Below are positions 7,959 through 16,064 of a stretch of DNA of 64,000 bases, piece by piece. The first letter of the stretch is position 1. Every line of letters begins with the position of its first letter. The DNA lies in the NCBI GenBank assembly GCA_000247545.1, contig CP003316.1, positions 1,459,233 through 1,523,232 of the forward strand, read 5' to 3'. The notes under the pieces are model-generated. The model did not search any database. It saw only the letters and a list, made by a program, of their open reading frames with translations, and had not been told where the DNA came from. The position numbers and the translations under genes are program-made. This stretch comes from Pyrobaculum oguniense TE7 (lineage in GTDB: Archaea > Thermoproteota > Thermoprotei > Thermoproteales > Thermoproteaceae).

Positions 7959-8579
7959 ATGCACGTCGAGAGGGTTGTAGTAGGGCCTCTGGCCACAAAC
8001 GCCTATTTAGTATGCCAAGACGACGAGTGCGCCGTGATTGACCCTGGCGACGAGGCCGCCGCTATTTTGAAAAGGCTGGGGAGTAGGGCCCTTGTGGCAA
8101 TCGTCGCCACCCACCTCCACTTCGACCACGTGGGGGCTGTGTTGGAGCTCGCAGAGGCGACTGGGGCGCCCTTCTACGCCCACCCGGCGGACTGGGCCGT
8201 GTACCGGGAGTTGAACAAGGTTGCGGAGGAGTGGGGGTTCCCCGTCCCGGAAATCCCCCCTCCCAGGAACCCCGGCCTGAGGGTGTGGGAGCTCGACGTC
8301 TTGCTCACGCCCGGCCACACGCCGGGCTCTATTTCGCTCGTGGGCGACGGCGTGGTCTTCACAGGGGATACCCTATTCCATATGTCGGTGGGGAGGACGG
8401 ATCTCCCTGGAGGCGACTGGGATGCGCTAGTCGACTCGATCTGCCGCCTGTATAGGCTACCGCGGGTCTACTTGGTTTACCCCGGCCACGGACCCACCAC
8501 GACGATAGGCAACGAGGCTGAGGGAAACCCCTTTGTAGACGCCTCCGTTTGTGATAGGGGAGTACGCCGCAATGAATAA
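7959..8579 (+). CDS. Metallo-beta-lactamase fold hydrolase (glyoxalase II-like)
   Basis: 206 residues from ATG 7959, the first usable start after the TATA-like cttaatagg. The zinc-binding motif THLHFDH is present, followed by the downstream ligands TPGHTPGS, FTGDTLF and YPGHGP, the complete set for two metals. The length and motif spacing match the YcbL/glyoxalase II-like subgroup, which hydrolyses thioesters such as S-lactoyl-thiols. The physiological substrate in this organism is not evident, as glutathione is not expected. A cytosolic, single-gene unit. Confidence 0.85.
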   Translation: MHVERVVVGPLATNAYLVCQDDECAVIDPGDEAAAILKRLGSRALVAIVATHLHFDHVGAVLELAEATGAPFYAHPADWAVYRELNKVAEEWGFPVPEIPPPRNPGLRVWELDVLLTPGHTPGSISLVGDGVVFTGDTLFHMSVGRTDLPGGDWDALVDSICRLYRLPRVYLVYPGHGPTTTIGNEAEGNPFVDASVCDRGVRRNE

Positions 8580-8601
8580 AGAACCTTGTACATAGAAAAG
8601 C

Positions 8602-9270
8602 GTGCAGGTAGCAACTAGGGCAGTGCTTTTGCAGTACCCGCCGCCTCCTGTGCTGACGCCTCAGTTAATAACGGCGGTTTCGGCTATCTCTACTAGGCTC
8701 TACGGCTTTTTCGACTTGGGGGTTTTCATTACGAGGCTTGTGGAGGCGGGGGTTTTGAAATACGGCGAGGAGCTGGACCCTTGCTGGCTGTACATCGTGC
8801 TCCCCAATGGCTACAAGCACTTTGCCTACTTCTCTCGCCAGGTCCCAAAAGAGGGCGTGTTCGCGTCGCTCTATCCAGATCCGTATCTCGGTGCCTTGTT
8901 CACCGCCGCCTCGGGCAGGCGGGCGGTTTTTAGGCCTTTGAGTGGGGACTACCTAGATGGGCTTTTCCAGTCGCTGGCCCAGGCGGAGGGGTGGAATATA
9001 CACATATCAAACTACGTGGAGTATGAGCACTTCCAGAACCCCCACGACGTGTCGGAGAGTTGTATAATGGAGAGGCTGAGGACTATTCTGCCTGAGGCGG
9101 CTACCTATGAGAAGGATGCCTTACTGACTCTGCTCGTTCCAACGATGCCCCAGGCATTTCTGACAGACCCCCGCCTGGTGAAGCTAATTGCCCTAGGCCT
9201 GATGGAATACCGGGAGACGACTATCGTCCCTACTCAGCTTTTAGTGTCGCTTCTGGGGATACTTTTTTAA
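8602..9270 (+). CDS. Hypothetical protein, 222 aa
   Basis: GTG at 8602 lies about 24 nt after a TATA-like gaataaag, so the transcript is probably leaderless. The protein is of mixed alpha/beta composition with no signal peptide or clear membrane helix, and shows no motif I can name (HFAYFSRQVPKEGVF and NIHISNYVEYEHF are its more distinctive parts). The neighbours (metallo-hydrolase upstream, FAD oxidoreductase downstream with its own TATA) do not give a pathway. Probably lineage-specific. Confidence 0.55.
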   Translation: MQVATRAVLLQYPPPPVLTPQLITAVSAISTRLYGFFDLGVFITRLVEAGVLKYGEELDPCWLYIVLPNGYKHFAYFSRQVPKEGVFASLYPDPYLGALFTAASGRRAVFRPLSGDYLDGLFQSLAQAEGWNIHISNYVEYEHFQNPHDVSESCIMERLRTILPEAATYEKDALLTLLVPTMPQAFLTDPRLVKLIALGLMEYRETTIVPTQLLVSLLGILF

Positions 9271-9290
9271 CTTATGAAAGATGGCGAGGC

Positions 9291-10337
9291 GTGAGGGCGG
9301 TTATACTTGGGGGCGGCATAGCGGCGGTCTTCACGGCATATTTCCTAAGAGAGAGGGGTTTCGACGTGGTTGGGGTCGGGGGAGAGGCTTCCTACCCCCT
9401 CGTCTCTCTTGTGCTGACCACGTCGATGCCTCACAGAGAGGATATAGAACTGGCGTTGAGGAGCTTAGAAATTTGGAAAAAATTTGTCAATCCAAAAGAG
9501 GTAATTTCTGTCGATATTCTTCCGAGGTGGGTTGACCTCTCACGTCTGCGTGGCGTTTCCTACGAGGTTGTGGATAAGGTAGACGGCGTGCGGCTCGCCG
9601 CAGACGAGGTTGCTGTGTTGACCAGGGACTACTTAATCCCTGTGAGGGATGTGGTGTCTAGGCTCAGGCGCGAGTTGGGGTTTTCCAACTCGTATGGGTT
9701 GTTGAAGGTGGAGGGGAGGAGGGCCGTGGTGGTGGCGGATGGGGGGAGGATAGAGGGCGACGTCGTGGTGCTGGCAGCCGGGTATAAAAACAGCATACTC
9801 GCAGGAGAGGCCGGCGTGAGGTTGCCGCTGGCCCCCTATGAGTGCTACGCGGTATTGCTAGTGACGGGGAGGAAGGCGCGGCGGTACAGCATAGGGGACT
9901 ACGTCCTCGGGTGGTACGGGCGGCCAGGCCCGCCTCTCTTGTACATCGCTGGCGACGGGTGCGGGAGGGTGGGCGAGGGGCCGCCGCCTAACTACCAGAG
10001 GAGGCTGGCGAACTTGGTATCGCAGAGGCTCGGCGCCGCGATTCCGCTGTATCTAAAAGTCGGCTACTGCGAAGTTGGCCCACACGGGGGCCCGCTTTAT
10101 GGGAAGCACCCGGAACTAGAAAACCTGTACGTCATAGGCGGCTTTAACGGATATGGTAGCATGGTTGGCCCGGCTCTGGCAGAGCGACTTGCAGAACTCA
10201 TGGCCGGTAGGGCTCGGGAAGATGGCTTTAGGCTTGAAAAATATCTGGGGGCTCGTGTTTTTGATCCGTGTGATGTAGCCGAGCGGCATGACTGGGGCGC
10301 TGTGTTGCTACGTAACGCTTATAAACACAATGAATAG
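9291..10337 (+). CDS. FAD-dependent oxidoreductase (D-amino acid oxidase/glycine oxidase fold)
   Basis: 348 residues from GTG 9291, with a TATA ttttttaac at 9264-9271. The N-terminus has the Rossmann FAD motif VILGGGIAAVFTAYFLRERGFDV, and the C-terminus has the second dinucleotide-side signature NLYVIGGFNGYGSMVGPALAERLAELM typical of DAO-family enzymes. The family oxidises amines or amino acids with flavin. The substrate cannot be read from the sequence. It overlaps by a few bases the region used as promoter for the RHH gene that follows. Confidence 0.78.
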   Translation: MRAVILGGGIAAVFTAYFLRERGFDVVGVGGEASYPLVSLVLTTSMPHREDIELALRSLEIWKKFVNPKEVISVDILPRWVDLSRLRGVSYEVVDKVDGVRLAADEVAVLTRDYLIPVRDVVSRLRRELGFSNSYGLLKVEGRRAVVVADGGRIEGDVVVLAAGYKNSILAGEAGVRLPLAPYECYAVLLVTGRKARRYSIGDYVLGWYGRPGPPLLYIAGDGCGRVGEGPPPNYQRRLANLVSQRLGAAIPLYLKVGYCEVGPHGGPLYGKHPELENLYVIGGFNGYGSMVGPALAERLAELMAGRAREDGFRLEKYLGARVFDPCDVAERHDWGAVLLRNAYKHNE

Positions 10338-10344
10338 CCGCGGT

Positions 10345-10512
10345 ATGACTAGGGAAAAGGAGAAGATGATTCTGATCTCTTTTCACGTCCCGCGGTCTTA
10401 CGTAGAGATCTTAGACGATCTAGTAAGGATGGGGCTTTATCCAAGCCGAAGCGAGGCGATTAGGTCGGCTCTGAGAGAGTTTCTGAACAAGTACAGCGAC
10501 ATGGTCAAGTAG
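10345..10512 (+). CDS. Ribbon-helix-helix (CopG-like) regulator
   Basis: The TATA-like cttataaa at 10317-10324 points to ATG 10345 rather than ATG 10330. The 55-residue protein has the RHH pattern: a strand MILISFHVPRSYVEILDDLV, then a helix-turn-helix LYPSRSEAIRSALREFL. RHH dimers bind operators by the N-terminal strand. The stop is 2 nt before the GTG of the EamA transporter, so the two are cotranscribed and the regulator may control this transporter operon. Confidence 0.8.
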   Translation: MTREKEKMILISFHVPRSYVEILDDLVRMGLYPSRSEAIRSALREFLNKYSDMVK

Positions 10513-10514
10513 CG

Positions 10515-11327
10515 GTGATTGGGCTCCTCTCTGCGCTACTGGCGACGCTGTTGTTTTCTATAAACGCCCCTATTGCATATGCCGCTTCTAGAAGAGGTGT
10601 CTCGCCCCAGGCGCTGGTGGCTCTACGCAACTTAGTGGCGCTCGCTGTCTTGCTACCTCTGGCTGATTTCAGAATATCCGGCACAGCGCTGGGCGTCGTC
10701 TTGCTCTCAGCCCTGCTGGGCCCAGGCCTGGGGGACTACTCTTACTTCAAGGCAATGGCCCAAAGCGGCGTAGCCACTGCCATAACAGTGGGGTACACAT
10801 ACGTCTTCACCGCCCAATTCTTCTCCTGGTTGCTAGGTGTAGAGAGGCTAAAGGTAGGAACAGCGCTCGGCGCTGTCTTGGCCTTTGCTGGTCTATATAT
10901 CGCCTTGGGAGGCAGGCCGAGGGGGTTTGGGGTCCTATACGGCGCCTTAGCCTCCTTGTCATGGGGCCTTGCCTCTGTGCTTCTCGGAGTTGCTTCAAGG
11001 GAGGCGACTCCCTTCACAGTTGCCGTGGTTAGGTCGGCGCTTCTGGTGCCTCTGTTTGCGCCTTTTTCAAAACTCCAGGGTCTTAGAAAGGAGGGTCTCC
11101 TATATGCGGCCCTCTCAGGCGTAGTGGGGCTGGCCCTGGGCTCTGTATTCTTTATCTACGCCATGTCGCAGATTGGAGTGGCGGCAACGGTCATCGCCAC
11201 CTCGCTTACTCCAATTCTATCTCAGATTTTCGACAGGGCTATTAACAAGACGAAGATCTCGCCAAAATACATATTAGGGGCGTCGTTAGTAAGCTCGGGG
11301 ATAGCCCTCAGTGTGATGACTAACTAG
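10515..11327 (+). CDS. EamA/DMT-family transporter
   Basis: 270 residues from GTG 10515, with about ten hydrophobic helices in two repeated five-helix halves, each ending in the Gly-rich EamA pattern (GDYSYFKAMAQSGVATAI in the first half; GSVFFIYAMSQIGVAATVI in the second). DMT proteins export amino acids, nucleotides or other small metabolites. The substrate is unknown. Coupled to the RHH regulator upstream. Confidence 0.85.
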   Translation: MIGLLSALLATLLFSINAPIAYAASRRGVSPQALVALRNLVALAVLLPLADFRISGTALGVVLLSALLGPGLGDYSYFKAMAQSGVATAITVGYTYVFTAQFFSWLLGVERLKVGTALGAVLAFAGLYIALGGRPRGFGVLYGALASLSWGLASVLLGVASREATPFTVAVVRSALLVPLFAPFSKLQGLRKEGLLYAALSGVVGLALGSVFFIYAMSQIGVAATVIATSLTPILSQIFDRAINKTKISPKYILGASLVSSGIALSVMTN

Positions 11328-11570
11328 AACGCAGAAAAATGAAGATCTGACGACGGGCTGAACCAGCCGCATCGGCAGGGCCTCGGATCTAACTTACATG
11401 CTGGGAGCTTCGTCATCTCAAGGCTTAGCACAGTGGCAAAAAATGCCGCCCCATCACCATTATTCTTGCGAGAAGCTTTCATAAACACGTAGCTTGTCCT
11501 TAACAACAAGTACTATTAGGTGCAGTATCTAGCTCGAACGTGGCATGTGAACAAAAGGCTCTTATTCTGT
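11328..11570. other. Intergenic, no supported feature
   Basis: Between the EamA transporter and tatA. Short frames on both strands lack promoter support. Possible C box-like words (atgaaga, gtgatgg on the minus strand) lack a properly placed D box. Confidence 0.5.
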
Positions 11571-11870
11571 TTACTGTTTTTTCAGTTCTGCAAGCTTCTT
11601 GTTTATCTCGTCAAGGATCTGCTCCTTGGTCTTTCCCTCTGTGGATATTCCTAGGGACTTTGCCATTTCAACGATTTTTTGATCTATCTCTTCTTTTTTC
11701 TCAACACGTTTCGGCTCCTCCTCGATGCCTGATGCTGCCTTTCTAAACTCCCTAATTGCCTCGCCCATTCCTCTAGCCAGAGAAGGCAACTTGGAGGGGC
11801 CCCATATCAGAATTATTACGAGTGCTATTAGAATGACTATCCACTCCTGGCCGCCGAAGATTAGATACAT
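11571..11870 (-). CDS. tatA: Twin-arginine translocase subunit TatA
   Basis: 99 residues. ATG 11870 lies 26 nt from the centre of the TATA aattaataaa (11891-11900, minus strand), so it was preferred over the GTG nine bases upstream. The short N-terminal membrane helix GGQEWIVILIALVIILIWGPSKLP carries the typical FGxxE-like start and the Pro hinge, followed by the amphipathic helix LARGMGEAIREFRKA and a charged Lys/Glu tail. TatA oligomers form the protein-conducting element for folded proteins. It is divergent from tatC (start codons 74 bp apart). The window also contains a Tat substrate (49296-50630). Confidence 0.92.
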   Translation of the reverse strand: MYLIFGGQEWIVILIALVIILIWGPSKLPSLARGMGEAIREFRKAASGIEEEPKRVEKKEEIDQKIVEMAKSLGISTEGKTKEQILDEINKKLAELKKQ

Positions 11871-11943
11871 AGGTCTCACTGTGGTTCTAGTTTATTAATT
11901 TAACTCCCTGGGAAAGTTTTTTTATATCTACGGGGAGAGACGC

Positions 11944-12789
11944 GTGGAGTCTAAGCCTCCGCGCGATAAGGAGATGCCGCTGTGGGAGCATTTGGCTGAG
12001 CTGGGCCAGCGGCTTAAGCGCGTCTTTATCGCATTTATCGCGGTTTTTATAATAACGTGGTTGCCGGCTCCTGATTTACAAGGCGGCAATATCCTAAGTG
12101 TCGTTGCCTCTTTTTTCGCCACAGGCGAGTACAGCCCTTTGGCGTACTGGGTATTTATGCAGACGCTGACCCCCATGTTGCAAGATCTTAACAAGACAGT
12201 AAATGTCAAGATTGCCCTAATAGCGGGGGAGGTGTGGAACCCCCTCGCCTCTGTTATGTACGCCTCCCTCTACCTAAGCGGCATGGTTGTATTTCCGTAC
12301 TTGGTATACGAGTTGTGGAGATACGTGCAGCCAGCCCTATACCCCCACGAAGAGAGGGCTGTGAAGAAATACCTGTGGGTTGCCATTATCCTATTCTATG
12401 CTGGGAACCTCTTTGGAATGTACGTAATATACCCCTCGCTGTTTCGATTTATCGTAGGGCTTTCCAGCATAATCAAGGTGGAGCCTATTCTAAGCATATA
12501 CTCCGTAGTGAGCACGTGGATACAAATGGCGTTTTGGACAGGCGTGATTTTCGAAACCCCGATCGTAATTGCCATTCTGTCCGAAATCTGTCTTCTAAAC
12601 CCCTGGACAGTCGCGTATTATAGGCCTTTGGTATACGCAGCGGCGCTTATCCTCATCGCGGCTATAACACCCGACACCACGTTGCTGACAACTTTCCTCA
12701 CCTTCATACCTTTTGCCGTGCTATTCGAGCTTGGGCTTATCTGGAGTAAGAGAATTGTGCGTAAATGTCCCGACATAAGGCCGCCGTAG
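11944..12789 (+). CDS. tatC: Twin-arginine translocase subunit TatC
   Basis: 281 residues from GTG 11944, with a TATA tttatat at 11921-11927. Six transmembrane helices; the N-terminal MPLWEHLAELGQRLKRVF is the conserved signal-recognition region, and FPYLVYELWRYVQPALYPHEER contains the TatC family signature. TatC recognises the RR motif of substrates in the membrane. The periplasm-side loop between helices 1 and 2 (about 45-90) is long. Organised divergently with tatA. Confidence 0.93.
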   Translation: MESKPPRDKEMPLWEHLAELGQRLKRVFIAFIAVFIITWLPAPDLQGGNILSVVASFFATGEYSPLAYWVFMQTLTPMLQDLNKTVNVKIALIAGEVWNPLASVMYASLYLSGMVVFPYLVYELWRYVQPALYPHEERAVKKYLWVAIILFYAGNLFGMYVIYPSLFRFIVGLSSIIKVEPILSIYSVVSTWIQMAFWTGVIFETPIVIAILSEICLLNPWTVAYYRPLVYAAALILIAAITPDTTLLTTFLTFIPFAVLFELGLIWSKRIVRKCPDIRPP

Positions 12790-12790
12790 T

Positions 12791-13630
12791 TTAGCGGCCT
12801 CTGGCCAGCCCATATAAGTACATAAGCTTTGAAGTGGCTGTCCAGCCGCCTGGGGCTTGTCGGATTAAGTCCCACTTAGCCAAGTAGCCGATTTGCCAGG
12901 TTGTTGCAAATTCCTGGAGGTAGGTGTGGCTCACCGCCGGCTGTGAGACTACGTGGTCTAAAAGCCCCATGTCTAGATCTAGCACCTGTGCCACTCTTTC
13001 TAGGGTTTTTGCGAAATCCGGCGCAGATATGTCGCAGTCTTCGTCGATGTACGAGAGGGGTTTCAGCCTCACGGATCCTCTTGTTATTGAGACTTCTCCT
13101 GCCGCCTTGACGTATCGCTCTTTGAGGTAGGGAGGGGTGGATGAGTGGAAAATCACATCTCCTGGGAGGGCCAGGGGCTTGGTGAGTAGTAGCTGTAGCT
13201 TGGCGTTGGTGGCGGCTGCGTATTCGGCGATTATGTCGGCGTACTTGGCATAGCCGTATCTCATGTCGACGACTACGTTGCCGACGCCTGCGGACAGGAT
13301 GGACAACGCCGCCGTGATGGGGTCCGGCATAGGTGCTACGCACCGCGCCGTCTCCTGGCTGTTGGGGAGAAGTCTAGCGAGCCAAGAGTCGCCCAGAGGG
13401 AGCTGTCCGTGGAGCAGAACCACGTCGAGGCGCCGTAATCCGAGGTCTAGCTGGTCTGACAAGGCGCTACTGATGTCTACGCCATATATCTCCCTTGTGG
13501 CCCGTGCAATATATGGGAAGGCGTCTGCATGTGGCGAGGGGGGTTTGCACCTACAACGAGGCGACACAACCACAGCGGCTTCTTCTACGACGTGGGCTTC
13601 TTCGCTGTAGTCGACGATTTGGATACTCAC
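12791..13630 (-). CDS. Conserved hypothetical protein with Cys cluster
   Basis: GTG 13630 is the start placed by the minus-strand TATA ctttaaaac (13652-13659); this trims an upstream extension. The 279-residue protein has CRC near residue 29 and further Cys (ARCVAPMPDP, DEDCDISAP), and an alpha/beta core (DVVLLHGQLPLG, VGNVVVDMRYGYAKYADII). A C-terminal part of about 50 residues looks like a winged helix (LQEFATTWQIGYLAKWDLI). I do not recognise the family; a metal- or nucleotide-binding role is possible but unproven. Confidence 0.65.
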   Translation of the reverse strand: MSIQIVDYSEEAHVVEEAAVVVSPRCRCKPPSPHADAFPYIARATREIYGVDISSALSDQLDLGLRRLDVVLLHGQLPLGDSWLARLLPNSQETARCVAPMPDPITAALSILSAGVGNVVVDMRYGYAKYADIIAEYAAATNAKLQLLLTKPLALPGDVIFHSSTPPYLKERYVKAAGEVSITRGSVRLKPLSYIDEDCDISAPDFAKTLERVAQVLDLDMGLLDHVVSQPAVSHTYLQEFATTWQIGYLAKWDLIRQAPGGWTATSKLMYLYGLARGR

Positions 13631-13663
13631 ATCACATTTATAAGAGCAGGGTTTTAAAGAGAC
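13631..13663. promoter_or_regulatory. Interlocked divergent promoters
   Basis: The starts at 13630 (-) and 13664 (+) are 34 bp apart. The + TATA tttataag (13637-13644) and the - TATA (gttttaaag on the + strand, 13652-13659) both lie between them, each about 25 nt from its own start. Binding of TBP at one should block the other. Confidence 0.65.
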
Positions 13664-14029
13664 GTGAGCGTCGCCGGTATTAGATTTGACTATATCCATG
13701 CCGAAAGGCTCGGCGTGCCTCCACCTGGCGTGCAGTTGCAGATGAATATGCAGGTCATGATCGAGGGGGAACGCGCCGTGAAGAGAAGCGGGATAACGGA
13801 GATCCCCTTTACTATAAGCATAGCCTCAGCTCCCAGCGTGGTATCTGTCACCATAAGAGGCACGGCGGTGGTGCAAGGCGACGTTGATGTGAAGAACCTC
13901 CCCCCGCATGTGGCTACGCCGATAATGCAAGCCGCCCTCTTTGAGGCCGCTCTCATAATGAGGGAGCTGGGCTTCCCGCCGCCGTTGCCAGTCCAGCCGC
14001 AGACCCCGCAGAGTCCGCATTACGCGTGA
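13664..14029 (+). CDS. Conserved hypothetical protein, 121 aa
   Basis: GTG 13664, 24 nt from the TATA tttataag. The product is beta-rich (VQLQMNMQVMIEGER, VSVTIRGTAVVQGDVDV) with a helix (ATPIMQAALFEAALIMRELG) and a Pro/Gln tail. This layout resembles SecB-like or other small chaperone-type beta proteins, but no motif settles it. Its TGA stop overlaps the C box of the sRNA at 14026-14073, and the MFS gene follows directly, so the three may share one primary transcript. Confidence 0.6.
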   Translation: MSVAGIRFDYIHAERLGVPPPGVQLQMNMQVMIEGERAVKRSGITEIPFTISIASAPSVVSVTIRGTAVVQGDVDVKNLPPHVATPIMQAALFEAALIMRELGFPPPLPVQPQTPQSPHYA

Positions 14030-14073
14030 TGAGCCATTCCGGCACGGAGGGGTGAAGTAGGCGCTTGATCTGA
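14026..14073 (+). ncRNA. Candidate C/D box sRNA at a gene junction
   Basis: C box GTGATGA (14026-14032), 12-nt guide, D' variant CGGA (14045-14048), 3-nt linker, C' variant GTGAAGT (14052-14058), 11-nt guide, D box CTGA (14070-14073). This compact geometry is that of archaeal 2'-O-methylation guides. The C box overlaps the upstream stop codon and the D box touches the ATG of the MFS gene. C' and D' deviate from consensus, so the call is tentative; targets were not identified. Confidence 0.55.
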
Positions 14074-15159
14074 ATGAGTCTTTTCTATATTATCCTCTTG
14101 TCCAGAGGGGTATACTCGCTTATGTGGTTCTTTGTTGCTCCTGTACTCCCGCTTGTTCTGAAAGAATTCGGCGTAAGCCCAGCCCAGGCGGGCCTTCTGC
14201 CAGCGGCGTTCATAGTAGGGGCGGCGGTCATGCAGCTACCGGCGAGCTACTTAGGCGCTCGCCACGGCCACGACAAGATAGCGGGGTTGGGAATGGTCCT
14301 ATTCGGCGCCTCTTCAGTACTGATGGGGCTCGCCCCCAGTTGGGGGTGGTTATTATTCTTCAGGGCTCTGGGCGGCATGGGGGCAGGCTTGTTCTTCTCC
14401 ACGGCTGGCGCCGTGTTGATAGCCCTAAGGCCCGATGCCGTGGGGTCGGCATTGGGCTGGTACAACGCCTCTTTCAACATCGGCGCCTTTGTGGGTTTCT
14501 ACTGGGGGTATGTCGCTAATATTTTGGGCTGGCGCCTCGCCTTTGTAGCGCCGGGTCTCGCCTCGGTGGCGCTAGGCCTCTTGTTGCTAAGAGGGAGGGG
14601 TTACAAAAGCCCCGCCTCGGTGAGCAGATCGACGTTTGTGTATGGTCTAGCCTCGTTTCCGTTTTGGGGCGCCGTCTACGCCGCCAATAGCCTCACGGCT
14701 ACGTGGCTACATCTATTTAGAGGACTCGGCGAAGAGTGGGCTGGCGCACTCTCCTCTACGGCCATGTTGTCGGGTTTCCTAGGCGGCTTTGTGGGGAGGC
14801 TTTACGACACGGTGAATAATAAGCTCCTGTTGCTAGTGGGCGCCCCCCTCGTTGCGTCGCTCGTCTACTTAATAATACCACTAGCTCCACTTGCCATCCT
14901 CCCAATCCTCATCTTCGCCTACGGTCTCTCGTTCAGTATGTATATTACGGCTGTCTACGCGACGTCGTCAAGAACTGCAGCGAACCCAGCCGCGGCTCTC
15001 GCGGTCATAAATATCACAAACATGGCGCTGGGGCTACATTTCAGCTACGTCTTCTCTTTGTTAATGACGTCGTCTCCCGCCTACCCGTGGCTAATGTTGT
15101 CGGTTCTCGCGCTTATTTCTGCCGTAGCCAGTTACAAAATATATAAAACCAAGGAGTAG
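14074..15159 (+). CDS. Major facilitator superfamily transporter
   Basis: 361 residues from ATG 14074, with about 11-12 hydrophobic helices. The loop between helices 2 and 3 holds YLGARHGHDKIAG, a form of the MFS motif GxxxDRxGRR, and FFRALGGMGAGLFFS resembles motif C/antiporter-type sequences. No TATA box stands at the expected distance, so it is probably read from the upstream gene. Carbamate kinase follows 8 bp later, suggesting a joint operon, but the substrate remains open (a nitrogen compound is a guess from context). Confidence 0.82.
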   Translation: MSLFYIILLSRGVYSLMWFFVAPVLPLVLKEFGVSPAQAGLLPAAFIVGAAVMQLPASYLGARHGHDKIAGLGMVLFGASSVLMGLAPSWGWLLFFRALGGMGAGLFFSTAGAVLIALRPDAVGSALGWYNASFNIGAFVGFYWGYVANILGWRLAFVAPGLASVALGLLLLRGRGYKSPASVSRSTFVYGLASFPFWGAVYAANSLTATWLHLFRGLGEEWAGALSSTAMLSGFLGGFVGRLYDTVNNKLLLLVGAPLVASLVYLIIPLAPLAILPILIFAYGLSFSMYITAVYATSSRTAANPAAALAVINITNMALGLHFSYVFSLLMTSSPAYPWLMLSVLALISAVASYKIYKTKE

Positions 15160-15167
15160 GCGGGGAG

Positions 15168-16064
15168 GTGAAGGTTGTAATAGCGCTCGGGGGAAACGCG
15201 TTTAGCCGCCCCGCCGAGCCCATAACACAGGAGGGGCATTTGAGAAATGTGGAGGCCGCGGCTAGGGTAGTATACCGCATTATCCAAGAGGGGCACAGGG
15301 TTTTGGTGACTCACGGAAACGGGCCTCAAGTTGGTTTTTTTGTAGAGCTTCAAAAAGACAGACCAGCCTTTCTGTTGGATTCCTTAACGGCGGCGACACA
15401 GGGCTTGTTGGGCTACCTAATAGTCTCGGCGCTTGATAAATACCTGGGCAGGGGACGGAGCGTTGCCGTGGTCACGAGGGTAGAGGTTGACTGCGACGAT
15501 CCAGCTTTCAAAGACCCTACAAAGTTCATAGGGTCGCTGTACACCGAGGAGGAGGCTAAAGCCCTTGCTGAGAAGTACGGCTGGGTCTTTAAACGAGACC
15601 CACGAGGAGGGATGCGGAGGGTGGTCCCATCGCCGACCCCCCTGAAGGTCGTGGAGATGGAGGCAATACGCCAGCTTTTTGAAGAGGGCTTCGTTGTTGT
15701 CGCCGGCGGCGGGGGAGGGGTGCCCACATGTGACGGAAGAGGCGTAGAGGGGGTAGTGGACAAGGATTTAGCTTCCGCCCTAATCGCGGCGGGGCTGGGG
15801 GCCGACTTCTTCATTATCCTAACAGACGTCGACGGCGTCTACTTAAACTACGGAAAGCCGAACCAGAAAAAGCTGGCTACCGTCCGCGTAGACGAGTTGG
15901 AGAAATACTACTACGAGGGCCACTTCCCACCCGGCTCAATGGGTCCCAAGGTCCTGGCAGCTATAAACTTCATCCGACGAGGGGGGAAGAAGGCGGCGAT
16001 AGGGGCCCTGGAGGAGGGGTACGAGGTTTTTAAAGGAGAAAAAGGGACCCAGATCCTAAGATAG
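15168..16064 (+). CDS. arcC: Carbamate kinase
   Basis: 298 residues from GTG 15168, preceded by a GGGGAGG ribosome-binding sequence. Family motifs are all present: VIALGGNAF at the N-terminus, LVTHGNGPQVG, VVAGGGGGVPT, VDKDLASALIAAGLGADFFIILTDVDGV and PGSMGPKVLAA. It interconverts carbamoyl phosphate plus ADP with carbamate plus ATP; in hyperthermophiles it often makes carbamoyl phosphate. It overlaps hisS tail-to-tail by 9 bp. Confidence 0.93.
   Translation: MKVVIALGGNAFSRPAEPITQEGHLRNVEAAARVVYRIIQEGHRVLVTHGNGPQVGFFVELQKDRPAFLLDSLTAATQGLLGYLIVSALDKYLGRGRSVAVVTRVEVDCDDPAFKDPTKFIGSLYTEEEAKALAEKYGWVFKRDPRGGMRRVVPSPTPLKVVEMEAIRQLFEEGFVVVAGGGGGVPTCDGRGVEGVVDKDLASALIAAGLGADFFIILTDVDGVYLNYGKPNQKKLATVRVDELEKYYYEGHFPPGSMGPKVLAAINFIRRGGKKAAIGALEEGYEVFKGEKGTQILR

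Noticed and set aside
11328-11570. Small minus-strand protein gene and a C/D sRNA
   Set aside because: The candidate ATG positions do not follow a TATA at the right distance or give only a dozen codons. C box-like words have no D box at a suitable distance.
15168-16064. Acetylglutamate kinase or aspartokinase identity for this gene
   Set aside because: The full set of carbamate kinase motifs (GGNAF, HGNGPQVG, GGGGGVP, VDKDLA) is present and specific.
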